A DNA stretch of 64,000 nt from Brachynemurus nebulosus (GCA_035578155.1 JAPWDM010000003.1:64596142-64660141), one strand, 5' to 3'. Positions 36,080 to 47,290 are shown, counted from the first letter of the stretch. Notes: generated from the sequence alone by a model not told the origin. Translations and numbers: made by a program.

Positions 36080-37276
36080 CAGTGTTGTGCTTATCTAGAT
36101 AACGTTATCTGAAATTTTATCTAGATAACGTTTTCGTTATCTATTATCTTTTATCTAGATATTTTAAAAAGAAATTATCTTTTATCTTATCTTTTTACTA
36201 AAGGAAGGAAAAAGATAAGATAATAATAATACATCTTTATTTTTCCTAAAACAAAGAAAATTGAAGCTAAATTCACCAATTACCTGTTATTCACTTGCCC
36301 GACCATACAATTCAGATAAATTTTGACACTTTCTTAAGGTAGTTGGTCGATAAAACGATTTTTTCCAAGGAATTTAACGAAACTTCTCTAGATATTTATT
36401 TAATCCAATACCAATAATACGAGCCCTTACCGAAAAAAAATTGACCACCCCAATTTTGAGAAAAACGATTTCAAAGTTTTGTAATTTTAACACGGGTTCT
36501 TATGGGAAAACTCTATTTTTTTTGAATAAAATGAAAACGTGTCAAAGGAATTTGATAAAAATTTAATATGTTATTTAATACAAAATTACAAACCATATTT
36601 AATAAGAAATAAAAGTTATTGACCACGCCGTTTTTGAAATATAATTTAAAAATATCATTCTACAACGTTTTTACAACGCTTTTTCAACAATTCTTTTAAA
36701 TTGCTCCAACATAAGCGCGCGGAAATTCAAAAAAACAAGTGGTATACTAATATAATAACTGAATGATATTAATAAATTATTTTATTTTTGATAAAAGAAA
36801 ATTTTTTTGCTGAGATATACTTTTGTACCTGACTATCTCAGAGCAACTACGTTAAGAAATACAAAAATTTTTAAAAGTAATTATTTAATTTTAAACAGAA
36901 TTCTTGTTGTTTGGAATCATTTCTGCCATTAATTGGAATAACATTTACTCGTGTAATATGAAATGTCGTTTTCCGACCACTTGGTCGATCATGTAATGTA
37001 GATAAATACCGACGCTTTTTAAGCACTTTTTTTGAAATAAAAAAATGTTGTACTCTAAGTGTGCTATCATGGGCCGTAAATAAAGAAACTAAATTCCAAA
37101 CATGTAATTTTGTCGCCAGAAACCTTTCTTGAACATTTGTGTAATTTATAATAATAAACACATCTTTATGGGGACCGGTGAGCTAGTTTCGTAGCCCAGC
37201 CATCGTAGATGTTTTAAATTATGTTATCTATTATCTGTTATCTAGATAATAAAATTCGATATCTTGCCCAACACTG
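36080..37276. mobile_element. hAT element with a nested MITE, 1.2 kb
   Basis: Ends CAGTGTTGTGC and GCCCAACACTG, flanked by the perfect 8-bp duplication CTTATAAT (36072-36079 and 37277-37284). Subterminal repeats of TTATCTAGATAACG and TTATCTTTTATC lie at both ends. A family A MITE is inserted at 36338-36851. The 96-codon frame on the - strand (37161-36871) lies inside. A related short block (on the - strand AAG...TTATCT...CGG/CGA...) also occurs near 36300-36330, so it may be decayed transposon coding DNA, but I recognise no transposase motif. Confidence 0.85.
36338..36851 (+). mobile_element. TTAA-target MITE, family A, nested copy
   Basis: TTAA at 36334-36337 and 36852-36855; ends GGTAGTTGGTC and GAGCAACTACG. 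Internal blocks are shared with 37387-37890 and include CCACCCCAATTTTGAGAAAA, CCACGCCGTTTTTGAAATAT and GCGCGCGGAAATT. 514 bp. Confidence 0.85.
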
Positions 37277-37386
37277 CTTATAATCAATTTGCACCACTGT
37301 ATTACGAAGAGAAACCTTTGTTTTTTTTTGGCCTCCTTCATTTAAATCACTTTGAACAAATATTTTTTCTTTATCGCTTATGTTAA

Positions 37387-37890
37387 GGTAGTCGATAAAA
37401 CGATTTTTTCAAAGGATTTTAACGAAACTTCTTTAAATATTTATTTAATTCAATACCAATAATGCGAGCCCTTACCGAAAAAAAAATTGACCACCCCAAT
37501 TTTGAGAAAAACGACTTCAAAGTTTTTGATTTTAACACGGGCGCTTATGGAGAGTTTTTTGAATAAAATGAAAACGTGTCAAAGGAGTTTGATAAAATCT
37601 AATGTGTTATAAAATATAAAGTTACAAACCATATTATTTAATAAGAAATAAAAATTATTCACCACGCCGTTTTTGAAATATAATCTATAAACATCATTTT
37701 GCAACGTTTTTACAACGCTTTTTCAATAATATTTTATATTGCTACAATATAAGCGCGCGGAAATTAAAAAATAAAAGTGGTATACAAATATAAAAACTGA
37801 AGAATCTTAATACATTATTTAATTTTTCATAAAAGAAGATTTTGTCCCTGAGATATATATTTTGTACCTGTCTATCTTAGAGCAACTACG
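37387..37890 (+). mobile_element. TTAA-target MITE, family A, third copy
   Basis: TTAA at 37383-37386 and 37891-37894; ends GGTAGTCGATAAAACG and AGAGCAACTACG. About 504 bp, in the same orientation as the copy 1.05 kb upstream and collinear with it. It also supplies the intact reference for the split copy at the start of the window. Confidence 0.85.
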
Positions 37891-37894
37891 TTAA

Positions 37895-40344
37895 TGGCAC
37901 TTAGCATTCGTTTATGCAACAGATGCGTGCGTGTATGGCCAAACATTTAATTTTATTCGAGACTTAAAAATGCATTAATATTAATTTCGAAGAAGAAACT
38001 CCTAAACTGAAAGAAAATACGGCTATGTATAGGTTACTACGGTTGTTTTTTAAATGAAAATAAATACTTATTACATTGTGTTGCCTATTAAAAATAATGT
38101 TTGATAAAATTTTTTTAAAGTAAAATAAACGTTTGTCGTAACAATAATTCTTATATAATGCGGGTAATAATATTAAGATTTTTTTTAAGGGGTATTATTT
38201 TTGTATTTTAAATAAAGTTACATGGTATAAGATTTCAGTAGATAAAAAAAAAAAATTATTATTGTTATAAGCTACAACATAATCAGTTTTAATGGATTTT
38301 TCTCGAAATGTACTTTGCAATATTAAAGAAATTCCTTAAGGACGTTCGTGCGTCAAACCTAATCTTCCTTCAAAGATTTTAAGGCCTTCATAGGTCATTT
38401 CTTAAAGTAATTGACGATTAAAAATCAAATTTTTAACACAGAGCTATTAGGAAAAAATTTTCTAAACAGCATTTTTCATTTTAAAAATTATAGTAAGTAT
38501 ATTATAAGAGTAGATACCATAATAAAAAATGTTTAAAAATATTCTTTGAAATATGCAATTTATATAATTGTACAAAAAAAATCATGTTGACGAACGTTAA
38601 AATGAAATATTAATTATTGAAATTAATATTCGGGTAGATTTTCATGTGTAAACGTACAAAAACGTACGTAAAGGTCAAATTAGACTACTAAATTTCAATC
38701 AACAACTGTGTATGCATTGATGTCATAGATCAATACATAGGTGGTACGTATAGCAATCACCCATATACACGACACGATATGACACTTGAACAAGTACAAG
38801 CTCTGTATGCATAACATACAGGTATAGTGTTTTGTGGTAGCTACATAACATTATTCTGTATCGTTTTGTGGTCGCGCTCGAACGTCTTTAAGCGAAGGCG
38901 AAAAAACGTTTCGGGAGAGTCTTTTTTTCGAGAGAGTTACAATAAGCTATTTTGTGGTCTGTTAGGCAATAACAAATTTCAGTAAGTTTGAATCTGCAAA
39001 ACATGATCTGCATAAAATGAAATTGTAAAACTATTACAAAGTTGGTGTAACATATGGTAACAAAAATATCAGAGGTTTATGTATATTCATTTTAAAAAAT
39101 ATTTACTATTTTATACTGACAAATTTGTAATTAGTACCACGCAAGCTCCTATTTTATTTTGCGTTCTTAGGAGATTGTGTGGTCCACTTTAAGATATTTC
39201 CTTTGAAAGTGACCCAGAATCTTTAAGAGCTTACCGAGATCTGTCATAGAAGATGGAAGCGAATAAGTAAGAAGGCTGTGGTATCTGAATAAAAGTTTCA
39301 ATATAGTTGGCCTAAATACAAATTTCAACCAGTTGGAAGCTATTTTCATGACGAAATAAGAAGTTTTTCCCTATAAAGATAATAATTAATAAAAATATAT
39401 GTACATATTTATATACGTATATACATTATTATATGTACTTAAAACTCAAATAATTTTCAGTCTGGAATCAAAAGTACAAGCAAGTAAGTATCCAGCTCTA
39501 GAGTGAATGATTAATTTCGTCTCACCGCACTGACCACCGCCATGGCCAACAACCATTATTATTATGATGACTATAATAATCTCAACGATGATGATTTTAC
39601 GTCTCATGTATCCCCTCACCCCCTCCGCGCCATTGGTTTCTGTTGCTACAGTTTGTGCTCATATTATTGTTTTGATGTACTTACAGTGTTTGTTTGTTGG
39701 AAATTAGAACGAGATAGAGTGAACGATGGTGGGAGAATCGATGGAGTGGGGATTGAGTAGCGTGTAGTAGGGGCAGCGAGAGAAACGGTTGTCGTAAGTT
39801 ATAATGAGTATATGTTGTATATGTAATAATTGAGTGATGTTAGATCAATATGGCGATATTTGTAGGCTAATTTCGAATATTGGTGTGTTTTATGGTGTTA
39901 CATGGCAAATATTTCGTTCTTGTAAGTAAATTATGGGAAAAACTGAAATGTTACAGTTATATGTTTATTGAACGCAATGTAAATGACAATAGTCTATACA
40001 TGATTATCATATAATGATTGTTCTGGAGATATGTACTACTATGACAACAGTTCTGATTTTGATAACTTTTAACTAGACGCATATCTACTGTGGGGGGGGG
40101 GAAGTTTGATTATTTGAATTTGAATAAGGTTCGTAAAAACTTTCCACATTTTCGTCACTTTAGACCAACTCTAAAAAAAACATATTTTCCACAAATCCGT
40201 TCTCTATTTTATTTTTTTCTCTCTCTGTTTCTCTCATCGCTCCAGACAAACGGGTTTCCAAGGAAAATTTTAAAATTTGAGAAGAAAATTTGATGTGTGC
40301 CTTAGAATGTTGCATTTACTAAACGCAATAATTTCACCTAGAAT
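37895..40344. other. Region with no certain gene
   Basis: AT-rich. One frame deserves mention: 39542-39760, + strand, 72 codons, beginning MANNHYYYDDYNNLNDDDFT. The ATG sits in a good context (CGCCATGG) in a locally GC-richer patch, and a possible acceptor GTACTTACAG lies inside at about 39685. It has no recognisable domain and no promoter, so I do not call a CDS. Confidence 0.3.
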
Positions 40345-40643
40345 TAGGGATGTTATAGATATGAAATTTCGGGTACGGATATGTAAAAATATCGGATAAT
40401 GTTTCCGATACGGTTACGGAATATATATTTTTTTTTTTTTAGAAAAAAAAGGGGAAAGCTTTAACTCAAAAAGTGAACGTCATAAAAACGAATCAACGGT
40501 AATCTATCAAGAGAAATATATGCAGCAAAAGTTTTGCTTCGATTTAAATTCAGTTTTTCAACGGCATTTGTCTGTTATTATCCGAAAGTTAAATCCAAAA
40601 CTTTTATTTTCGGATACGGTTACGGATATCCATCACATCCCTA
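40345..40643. mobile_element. hAT-type MITE, 299 bp
   Basis: Ends TAGGGATGT and ACATCCCTA, flanked by CCTAGAAT (40337-40344) and CTTAGAAT (40644-40651), an 8-bp duplication with one mismatch. Subterminal repeats of CGGATACGGTTACGGATAT-like sequence occur on both sides. Confidence 0.8.
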
Positions 40644-40651
40644 CTTAGAAT

Positions 40652-41573
40652 ATACTTTTGTCAGTCGAATGAGACTTATAATATGTATCCATACTGTCCA
40701 AAGATCCGTTCCATAGAGCACTAGAGATAAAATACATACATATCTCTATACTACTGGAACCAGTGTAACCACTTGACATAGAAAATATGTTGTATACGTG
40801 CACGGTGTTTACTTTGTATTTGTGCGGTAAACTCTGTTAGTGTGAGTGGTGATAGCCGTCACGTGACCTTGGTTCGCATACATGTGTGTGATACCACAAC
40901 GCTACTTGTGCCGGTTCAACAATCAAATTTATTGTTGTTTGACTGACTTACACTGAGCGACGGGTACTGAGCAACTGACACTAAGCAGAAAAGAGATAGT
41001 TATATTCGTTCTATTTGTTTTGTGATCCGTTCTCTACTCTTCTCTCTCTGTCTCTCTCATTCACATACCTGGCAAACGAATAAAACATCTAATAAAGACA
41101 ATTTATATAAACATAGAGCTGTATAAAAGTTTTACATATACAAATATTTTTGTTAACTATTATTAGTGTTATAAAGCTTAAATATATCTAACATAATATA
41201 TATAACCTAATGAAAGTAATTTCAAAAATTAGTCGAATCATAAAATTTTTGGATAAATTAATTAAACAAAGGTGGAATACAATGGAGTGCTGTGTGTATG
41301 CGAATATTATTAACAACAGACGCCAAAAGGTTAGGTTAGGTAAATATTTGATAAACAAAGATGGGTGATGTAGTAGCATGTTGGTTTAGTATATAATTTT
41401 TAATTAACTTCTTCAGCTAGGATGAATTGTCTGTGTACTTTTATGTTTTTAGTCGAATTTTCTCCGAAAAATTAGACTTATACAGTCTATACGATAAGAG
41501 CTGCGAGAGGCGAGACCAGGGGCGCTATCCGTTTTCGGACCCGTAGAACACGATTATGTAAAAAAAAAAGATG

Positions 41574-41575
<2 letters not shown>
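40652..41575. other. Region without a gene
   Basis: AT-rich; a short TTAGG-like run (AGGTTAGGTTAGGTA) at about 41328 is too short to mean anything. No gene seen. Confidence 0.45.

Positions 41576-41578
<3 letters not shown>

Positions 41579-41628
<50 letters not shown>
41579..41628. repeat. TA microsatellite
   Basis: About 25 TA units at the left edge of the tandem-repeat block. Confidence 0.9.
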
Positions 41629-41632
<4 letters not shown>

Positions 41633-41639
41633 CCCGCAA

Positions 41640-42545
41640 CCTTTTAATATGTGTAGGGCCCCCCTATGGAAGTTAAGAGATGAAATTTGGTAAGTGGGGC
41701 TTATTCCGATGCACAACAATACTATCAAAGTGGGGTCAAATTTTGGGCAAATTTTTTTTCGGACCCGACCTTTAAGGGGGTGGTGGGGGGCGGAAAAGCA
41801 ATAAAACTTTTCCAAATCGGTTTTAAATAATGTTTCGGTCAATTATCTACAACATATCCAAAATTCAGCTTCCTAGGATGATATGGTGGGAGTAGAGGGG
41901 GGAAAAACGATTTTCGCTGGATCTAACAGGCCCCCAGCCCCCCAGAATTAACGTAGAGGGTTGAAATTTGTTGTGTTGATAAAGTTCGTACCTAGGTTGT
42001 GCTTTTTGGAGGTTTTAATATTTTACCCCCACCCCCCTCATTTTTAAGCTACAATTTCATGCATTTTCGACGTTTTCGAAGTTTGTACCACTCGCACAGG
42101 TCACCCGAATAAACCTAGAGGGCTGAAATTTTGTATTCGGATTGAGTTAGTATCAAGGGGGTGCCTTTTGGGGGTCTCGACTTTTAACCCCTACCCCCAC
42201 CATTTTTATACCCAAAAGAACATGATTTTTCTTGTTTTTTAACAGTTTCGTTCGGGTCAAAATATCCCCAAATAAACCTAGAGGGCTGAAATTTGGTGTA
42301 CAGGTTGAGCTAATAGCCAGACACTGTTTTTTGGAGGTTTCAACTTTTAACCCTTAGCCCCACGATTTTTACGCCAATATTTCCTTAATTTTTTTGCTTG
42401 TTTTCTAACACGTCTAGAGACTCCATAAGGAAACCTAGAGGGCTGAAATTTTGTACGTGTATTCAGTTAGTATCCAGCTAGTACCTTGTAGGGAGTCCAC
42501 ATCACTTTTCCCCCCACTTCTCCCATTTTTACATCGGAACTGAAT
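41640..42545 (+). repeat. Diverged tandem repeat with a period of about 160 bp
   Basis: The anchor word TAGAGGG(C/T)TGAAATTT recurs at about 41953, 42116, 42279 and 42436 (spacings 163, 163 and 157). Each unit then has a TTTTGGAGGTTT-like block and a C-rich block such as ACCCCCACCCCCC or ACCCCTACCCCCACC, followed by CATTTTTA. Older, more diverged units may reach back to 41656. No matching repeat elsewhere in the window. Confidence 0.75.
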
Positions 42546-44266
42546 GCTATTGTTAAATGTGTTTTAAAAGCATTATGTTTATTCTAAATACAAGTAGGCG
42601 AATAGTAATTTTAAAAAATTTAAAAAAAAGTGAACTTACTTTTATGACAAATGAAATACGTACATATTAAGTAATTTAAAAATGTTATTAAAGTCACTGT
42701 TTATTTATAAATTAGGAATTTTGAATTTTTAGTATTTATAAAATAGAAATTTTGGATTTTTTTGGAAAGAAAAAATATCTTTATAAAGGCCTTCCAGTTT
42801 ACTATTTAAGGTCCTTTTTTAATATTTAAAACTAAAACATAAAGGCAATTAGCGGATAAACATGGGCAGGAATGTCCTCGTACGAATTGTGTTGGCTTTT
42901 TTTCTGCTACCTGTTTTCGGCACAAAATTGAAATTTACTGAGATACAGCCCTTAAATACTTAAAACCTTTTTTTAAAGCCTCGATCAGCCGAACACTCAT
43001 CACCAGTTTTGAAACCAACAAAATGACAATTCAGTTGTAGACTTTCAATCACATTTCGCTTGTAGACATTCAATACCGAAGATGAAGGGGAAAATTCGAC
43101 TACCGTGATGGGGCCCTGCTGCTCACGGCGTTTTTTTATGTGTTAATACGTTAGATTGTGGCTAAAAGAAACCTCTAAGGTGAATAAAAGGACAACTTTA
43201 TAAATTTTTGGTTTTTTTTCGAGTTTCGTATCAAAACTGGAAAAATGGTTCAAATAGGGTACTTGACTGTAATTGAGAAATGATTCTAAATGCTTTGTTC
43301 TTACGTATAAATTAGTTAATTTTTGTTAAATTTTTAAAAATCTTCAAAAAAACCATTGTTCAATTTTAAATGAACAAATTGGCGGGAAAAACGATTTGGC
43401 GTAGTGACGTATGCAATGACGTCACGATTTAACTTAAATAGATGTCGCTTTCATTCATATCAACACTTGTCAACACGGTTTGAAATTTGTACACAATATT
43501 CAGCAGTCATCATGCTCAGTTTTAGTGGTATTTACAACTTTTTACTTTGTTATCTTCTTCATTTATCATCACTGTAAGATTTTCATGAAGCCCTACAAGT
43601 ATTAAATGCACTTTAAGAAAACGTAACTTTAAAATTGCAGCAAAAAATAAAAGCATTTTTAACATAATATTTAAAACAAGTTGATAAGGATATTTTACGT
43701 ATTAAGTGACGATGTATTCCTTCCATCAATCTTTTTTGAGTGCAAAATTAATTGCAAACCAAAAAGTTCAAAATAAATTACAAAGAAAAACAACTTTTCT
43801 TGGTCAATTAGAATTGAAAAAATGTCACAATGAAAATGCAATTTGTCATAGACAAACCGTAACTACAGTAATAAGATCTGCTATTAAAAAATGACGTCAT
43901 TTTCAAATATCACTGCGTTTTTAACCATTTAAATGAAGGCTAAAAATTTATAATTTTCGAAATCGAATTTTTAAGTAACTAAAGAATATTTTTATCTGTC
44001 ACTACTAAAATTGAATATATTTAAGGACAATACATAAAATTATTCAACATTTAAAACAAATTTTGAATACAGTCAAGTACCGTATTATGGAATCACTTTA
44101 TTTGTGTCTATTCGTCTGTCACAGGCAATTTTCTCTGAAACTATTCCAAACGTGAAAATTTGAAATTGAGCACAGATATAAAGTGGGAAAAAATTTGGAA
44201 AAAAGAAAAAATATCCAAAGGAAAGCTTCTTAAAGCACAAACTCAATAATATACAACCGTAGGTTT
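42546..44266. other. Region with no certain gene
   Basis: AT-rich. At 43511 an ATG begins MLSFSGIYNFLLCYLLHLSS, signal-like, and runs into CACT|GTAAGA, which could be a donor. The 62-codon frame at 43706-43894 lies downstream. No promoter, acceptor or domain ties these together, so no gene is called. Confidence 0.35.
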
Positions 44267-44280
44267 TTATTACCTTTTAA

Positions 44281-44762
44281 CCAGCGGAGTGGCCGAGCGT
44301 GCTTAAGCACTCGCACACTTGCCGATTGGTAGGTCAAGGATTCGAATCCCGCGGCCGGCTATGACTGTGAAGGTTTTCTGCAGTTTCCCTTCACAATTCC
44401 AGATGAATATCGGCACAGTTCCTTAAGAAGACGGCTGTGGACGCATACCTACCACATTCTAGCTCTTACACCACTTTCCTTATCCTCCACCCACATCATA
44501 AATGTATAACGTATAAAGATTCCAGATGAATATCGGCATAGTTCCTTAAGAAGACGTCTGCAGACGCATACCTACCAAATTCTAGCCCTCACACCACTTT
44601 CCTTGTCCTCCACCCACATCATAAATGTATAATGTATAAAGATATTGTAAAAAATATAAAAATAATAAATAAAAGATACAAACAATGATGTGGGTGGCGT
44701 CTGTTATAGAATAAGTGGTCTCAAAAACGGACGTTAAACCACATTATTATTATTATATTTTA
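44281..44762 (+). mobile_element. tRNA-derived SINE with 14-bp target duplication
   Basis: Flanked by the perfect duplication TTATTACCTTTTAA (44267-44280 and 44763-44776). The head, 44281 to about 44360, has a box A (GTGGCCGAGCGTGC) and box B (GGATTCGAATCCC) with the class II D-arm look of tRNA-Leu or tRNA-Ser. A body with a 123-bp direct duplication follows. The tail contains AAAAACGGACGTTAAACC and ends in an ATT run. The host sequence is the family G repeat, which continues on both sides. Confidence 0.9.
44396..44641 (+). repeat. 123-bp direct duplication inside the SINE
   Basis: 44396-44518 and 44519-44641 are near-identical units, each beginning ATTCCAGATGAATATCGGCA and ending GTATAAAG. 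Confidence 0.85.
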
Positions 44763-44976
44763 TTATTACCTTTTAAAAACTGCTGTCTTCGACCCTTATC
44801 ATCAGAAGGATCGCTCAGAAAAATCTAAAAAAATTCATGATCATTAAGAATGACGTTTGAACGAAAATTCATATAGAAGTAATATTAGATTTTTGAGCTC
44901 GTGGTTTCACTATGAAAAATTACCTTTTAAAGTAGTTTTTTTAACTTTTAGCAAGGGATTTTTCGGTTTCTTATGT

Positions 44977-45224
44977 GAACTGCTAACTGCAGAAGGAAAC
45001 AAGTCCAAAATTTTTAAAATTTTTCTGTTGTTTAAGATGGTGTATAGACTTGTACTCTATCTGCAGTAAACGCATAAATGAACTACTTACTATGGCCATA
45101 ACAGATGATAGAAAAGTTCCCTTTCTATTGTAAATCATCCGTCTATACATCACCTTTAGACACAAAAAAAAAACGCATTTGAAAAATTTTGGACTTGTTC
45201 CCTTTCTGCAGTTAGCAGTTCATG
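44977..45224. repeat. Foldback repeat
   Basis: GAACTGCTAACTGCAGAAGG then AACAAGTCCAAAATTTTT on the left faces AAATTTTGGACTTGTTCCC then TTTCTGCAGTTAGCAGTTC on the right. A second pair (GGTGTATAGAC / GTCTATACATCACC) lies further in. No TSD resolved. Confidence 0.7.
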
Positions 45225-45595
45225 TGTCGTCCCTTGAAAATGTTGGTTTTGTAGCTTTCAGAACCGACCAATAGAGTTAAAAATGCGTACTTGCTTGCTG
45301 TTATGATCAAATGATTCAAAATTTTGATAAAGTACTGCGAACGTCCTAACTAAAATCTCGTGAAAACTGAAATGTATATTTACTAGAAAACCTCCTAGAA
45401 TATAATAATGTTTATAATTAATTACCATCCAAAATCAAATGACTAACGTGTGCGGTAAATATTATCATACCCCCACCACCGTCGAGTTTCCAGTATAGAT
45501 GTGCGGGAAAAACAAATTCAACACTGGCTGAACTCGTAATTTTAAATGAATAAACTCTCAAGTAGGTATTCGTAATGAGAATTAGAAGAAACAAA
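45225..45595. other. Region without a gene
   Basis: AT-rich; nothing recognisable. Confidence 0.5.
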
Positions 45596-45599
45596 TGAC

Positions 45600-45870
45600 C
45601 GGTCTAGAGTAGACCATGGACCAGAGTGGATCACCAACCATCGCTGGCTGACCGTCCGTCCATTCGACCAACCGTCTCTTTCATCATCATCAACACACGC
45701 GACGGCACGAGGTGCGAGACGGACCGGGGATGGCACGGGAATACTTCGCCGACGAACTGACCGACACGGAGCTGTGCGGTCAGCGGCTAGACTGGCTCTG
45801 ACAGCTGTTTACCGCAGCACACTGTGTGCGGTGCGATCCAGAGTGGGAGAGTACACTTTTCAAAATGTAC
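45600..45870 (+). promoter_or_regulatory. Candidate first exon in a GC-rich island
   Basis: This block is the most GC- and CpG-rich stretch of the window and matches none of its repeats. It ends CAAAATGTAC|GTAAGTACG. CAAAATG is a strong insect start context, and GTAAGT is a consensus donor, so a first exon with a two-codon coding start (ATG at 45865) is conceivable. A 23-codon upstream frame, MAREYFADELTDTELCGQRL then DWL, lies at 45730-45801. No TATA box and no following exon were found, so the rest of such a gene would lie far downstream. Inference only. Confidence 0.3.
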
Positions 45871-46307
45871 GTAAGTACGTATGGGTTGGATAACAAAACT
45901 TAAATTTAATTACTGGGTGAGAAAAAACTGGTTGGTTTGGAGTATGAAATTTTTTGATAAAAGCAAGATTTTTATGACACGCCATTAATCCTAGGTCTAA
46001 CCCTAGGTCAAAACCCTAGGAGTTTTCAATATTGCCTTCTGGATGGAAACAAAAATGTTTCCATCTAGCAATTTTTATTTTATTTCAATAATTTTGACGT
46101 TTCAATATCCAATATGGCGGAAACTGAAAAAAAGAAAAGATCTCTTCGTTACATGGATTACATGTACGGGATGTACGTACATTTTCCGGCTATATATCTA
46201 TCGTATCCATCACGTGTTCACTGGCAACCGTTTTCAAAAAAATGAATTTGAAAGCAATCAAATCCCCAAACAAAAAAAGAAAAAAGAATTATTATTATAT
46301 ATAACAT
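45871..46307. other. Region without a gene
   Basis: AT-rich with a short CCTAGGTCTAACCCTAGG motif near 45991. If the preceding first exon is real this would be intron. Confidence 0.35.
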
Positions 46308-46665
46308 AATTAATTGTAGATAAAATTTTACTTTGTGAAAATTGATAATGAATATGGGTGAAAAAATTTTTAATTTTGTCAAATTTTCACTTACAAAATT
46401 TTTCCATCATATTCACTATGAATTTTTAGAAAGTAAAATTATCTACAACAGGGATGATCGACATTAGAAAAACATCCATGTTGACATCGATGTTAACATC
46501 GATTCAAGAGTATCGATATACGATATACATATATCGAAAAAAAAAACATCGATGTTCGAAAACATCGATGTTTCTGTAGCAAAATAAACAACCTTTATAA
46601 TCTATTATTTTATTTATTAAGAATTAACATTGCCAGTATTTATTTGGTACACTTTACAAAAAAAG

Positions 46666-47007
46666 TCACTTTGTTAGAAGTTTTCCTTTTAATCTGTTGC
46701 TTTGTTGATATAAATGCTGCCCAACTTTTGAAAAAAGTCTCTCTGAAGTTGTTGAAGTTGCTGTGCAACTCAAATATTTAATAGAAATTTTTTTCAAGTT
46801 TGCATAAGTGGATCCTAGCACTTGCCATAAAAGTAATGGATCTTGTTTTAAATCAGCTACAAGATTTTTTAAATACTGGATAGTTTGGAGTAATATCGAT
46901 GTTTCGATATTATTCTCGTAACATCGATGTGTCGATATTATCGAAGACATAACATCGATGGTTTTACATCGATGTTTTCCCTCTAAACATCGATGTTTTT
47001 CTACCAT
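46666..47007 (-). pseudogene. hAT transposase C-terminal (dimerisation) fragment
   Basis: A 113-codon frame on the - strand. The N-terminal 40 or so residues are translated subterminal repeat (HRC...KHRC) and not protein. From about residue 41 it reads LQTIQYLKNLVADLKQDP, LLLWQVLGS, then IKYLSCTATSTTSERLFSK and GQHLYQQSNRLKGKLL. The TSTTSERLFSK segment with the following N-R-L is the signature of the hAT C-terminal dimerisation domain (Dimer_Tnp_hAT). The zinc finger, catalytic residues and rest of the roughly 600-aa protein are missing, so the element is non-autonomous. Confidence 0.85.
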
Positions 47008-47028
47008 CGATGAATATCGATCATCCCT

Positions 47029-47265
47029 CAGGGGCGTATACAGCCGAGCTTCTTGGGAGGGGTCACGTGGAAAATAATAGAACTAAAAAAATTTCTGAGG
47101 CAAAATTAACGAAAAAATTTTCTATACCCTTGACGATCAAAAAAAAAAAACGTCCACTGGTAAAATTTACCGGTATGGTTTTTTTAATTAAATAATATCT
47201 AGTGTATATTTTTAATTCTCGGGGAGGGACATGACCTCTTGACCCTCCCCTTGTATACGCGCTTG
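47029..47265. mobile_element. hAT MITE (youngest layer of the nest)
   Basis: Ends CAGGGGCGTATACA and TGTATACGCGCTTG, flanked by a perfect 8-bp duplication TCATCCCT (47021-47028 and 47266-47273). The duplicated bases are the terminal repeat of the hAT it sits in. 237 bp; no coding sequence of note. Confidence 0.85.
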
Positions 47266-47290
47266 TCATCCCTAATCTACAATTAATTGT

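Larger units (their letters stand above)
46449..47274. mobile_element. hAT element (middle layer of a three-layer nest)
   Basis: Ends CAGGGATGATCG and CGATCATCCCT...A (the right end is itself split by a second hAT). It is flanked by ATCTACAA at 46441-46448 and 47275-47282. Many subterminal copies of ACATCGATGTT lie near both ends. It carries a transposase C-terminal fragment on the - strand. Confidence 0.85.
46308..47290. repeat. Hairpin element split by nested hAT insertions
   Basis: The left arm (about 46308-46370: ATTAATTGTAGATAAAATTT, then TACTTTGTGAAAATT) faces 46385-46448 plus 47283-47290, which together read ...AAAGTAAAATTATCTACAA|TTAAT. The break falls at the 8-bp duplication ATCTACAA, so this hairpin is the oldest layer of the nest. 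Confidence 0.75.

Noticed and set aside
36871..37161. 96-codon - strand frame inside a hAT
   Set aside because: Position suggests decayed transposon coding DNA, but no hAT motif (zinc finger, DDE, dimerisation tail) can be seen.
39542..39760. 72-codon frame MANNHYYYDDYNN...
   Set aside because: Good start context, but no domain, promoter or splice partner; composition is low-complexity.
41328..41343. TTAGG-like telomere repeat
   Set aside because: Only about three units; expected by chance in AT-rich insect DNA.
43511..43894. Signal-like start MLSFSGIYNF with a possible donor, and a 62-codon frame downstream
   Set aside because: No TATA/initiator pair, no convincing acceptor joining them, and no recognisable domain; the match to a donor could be chance.
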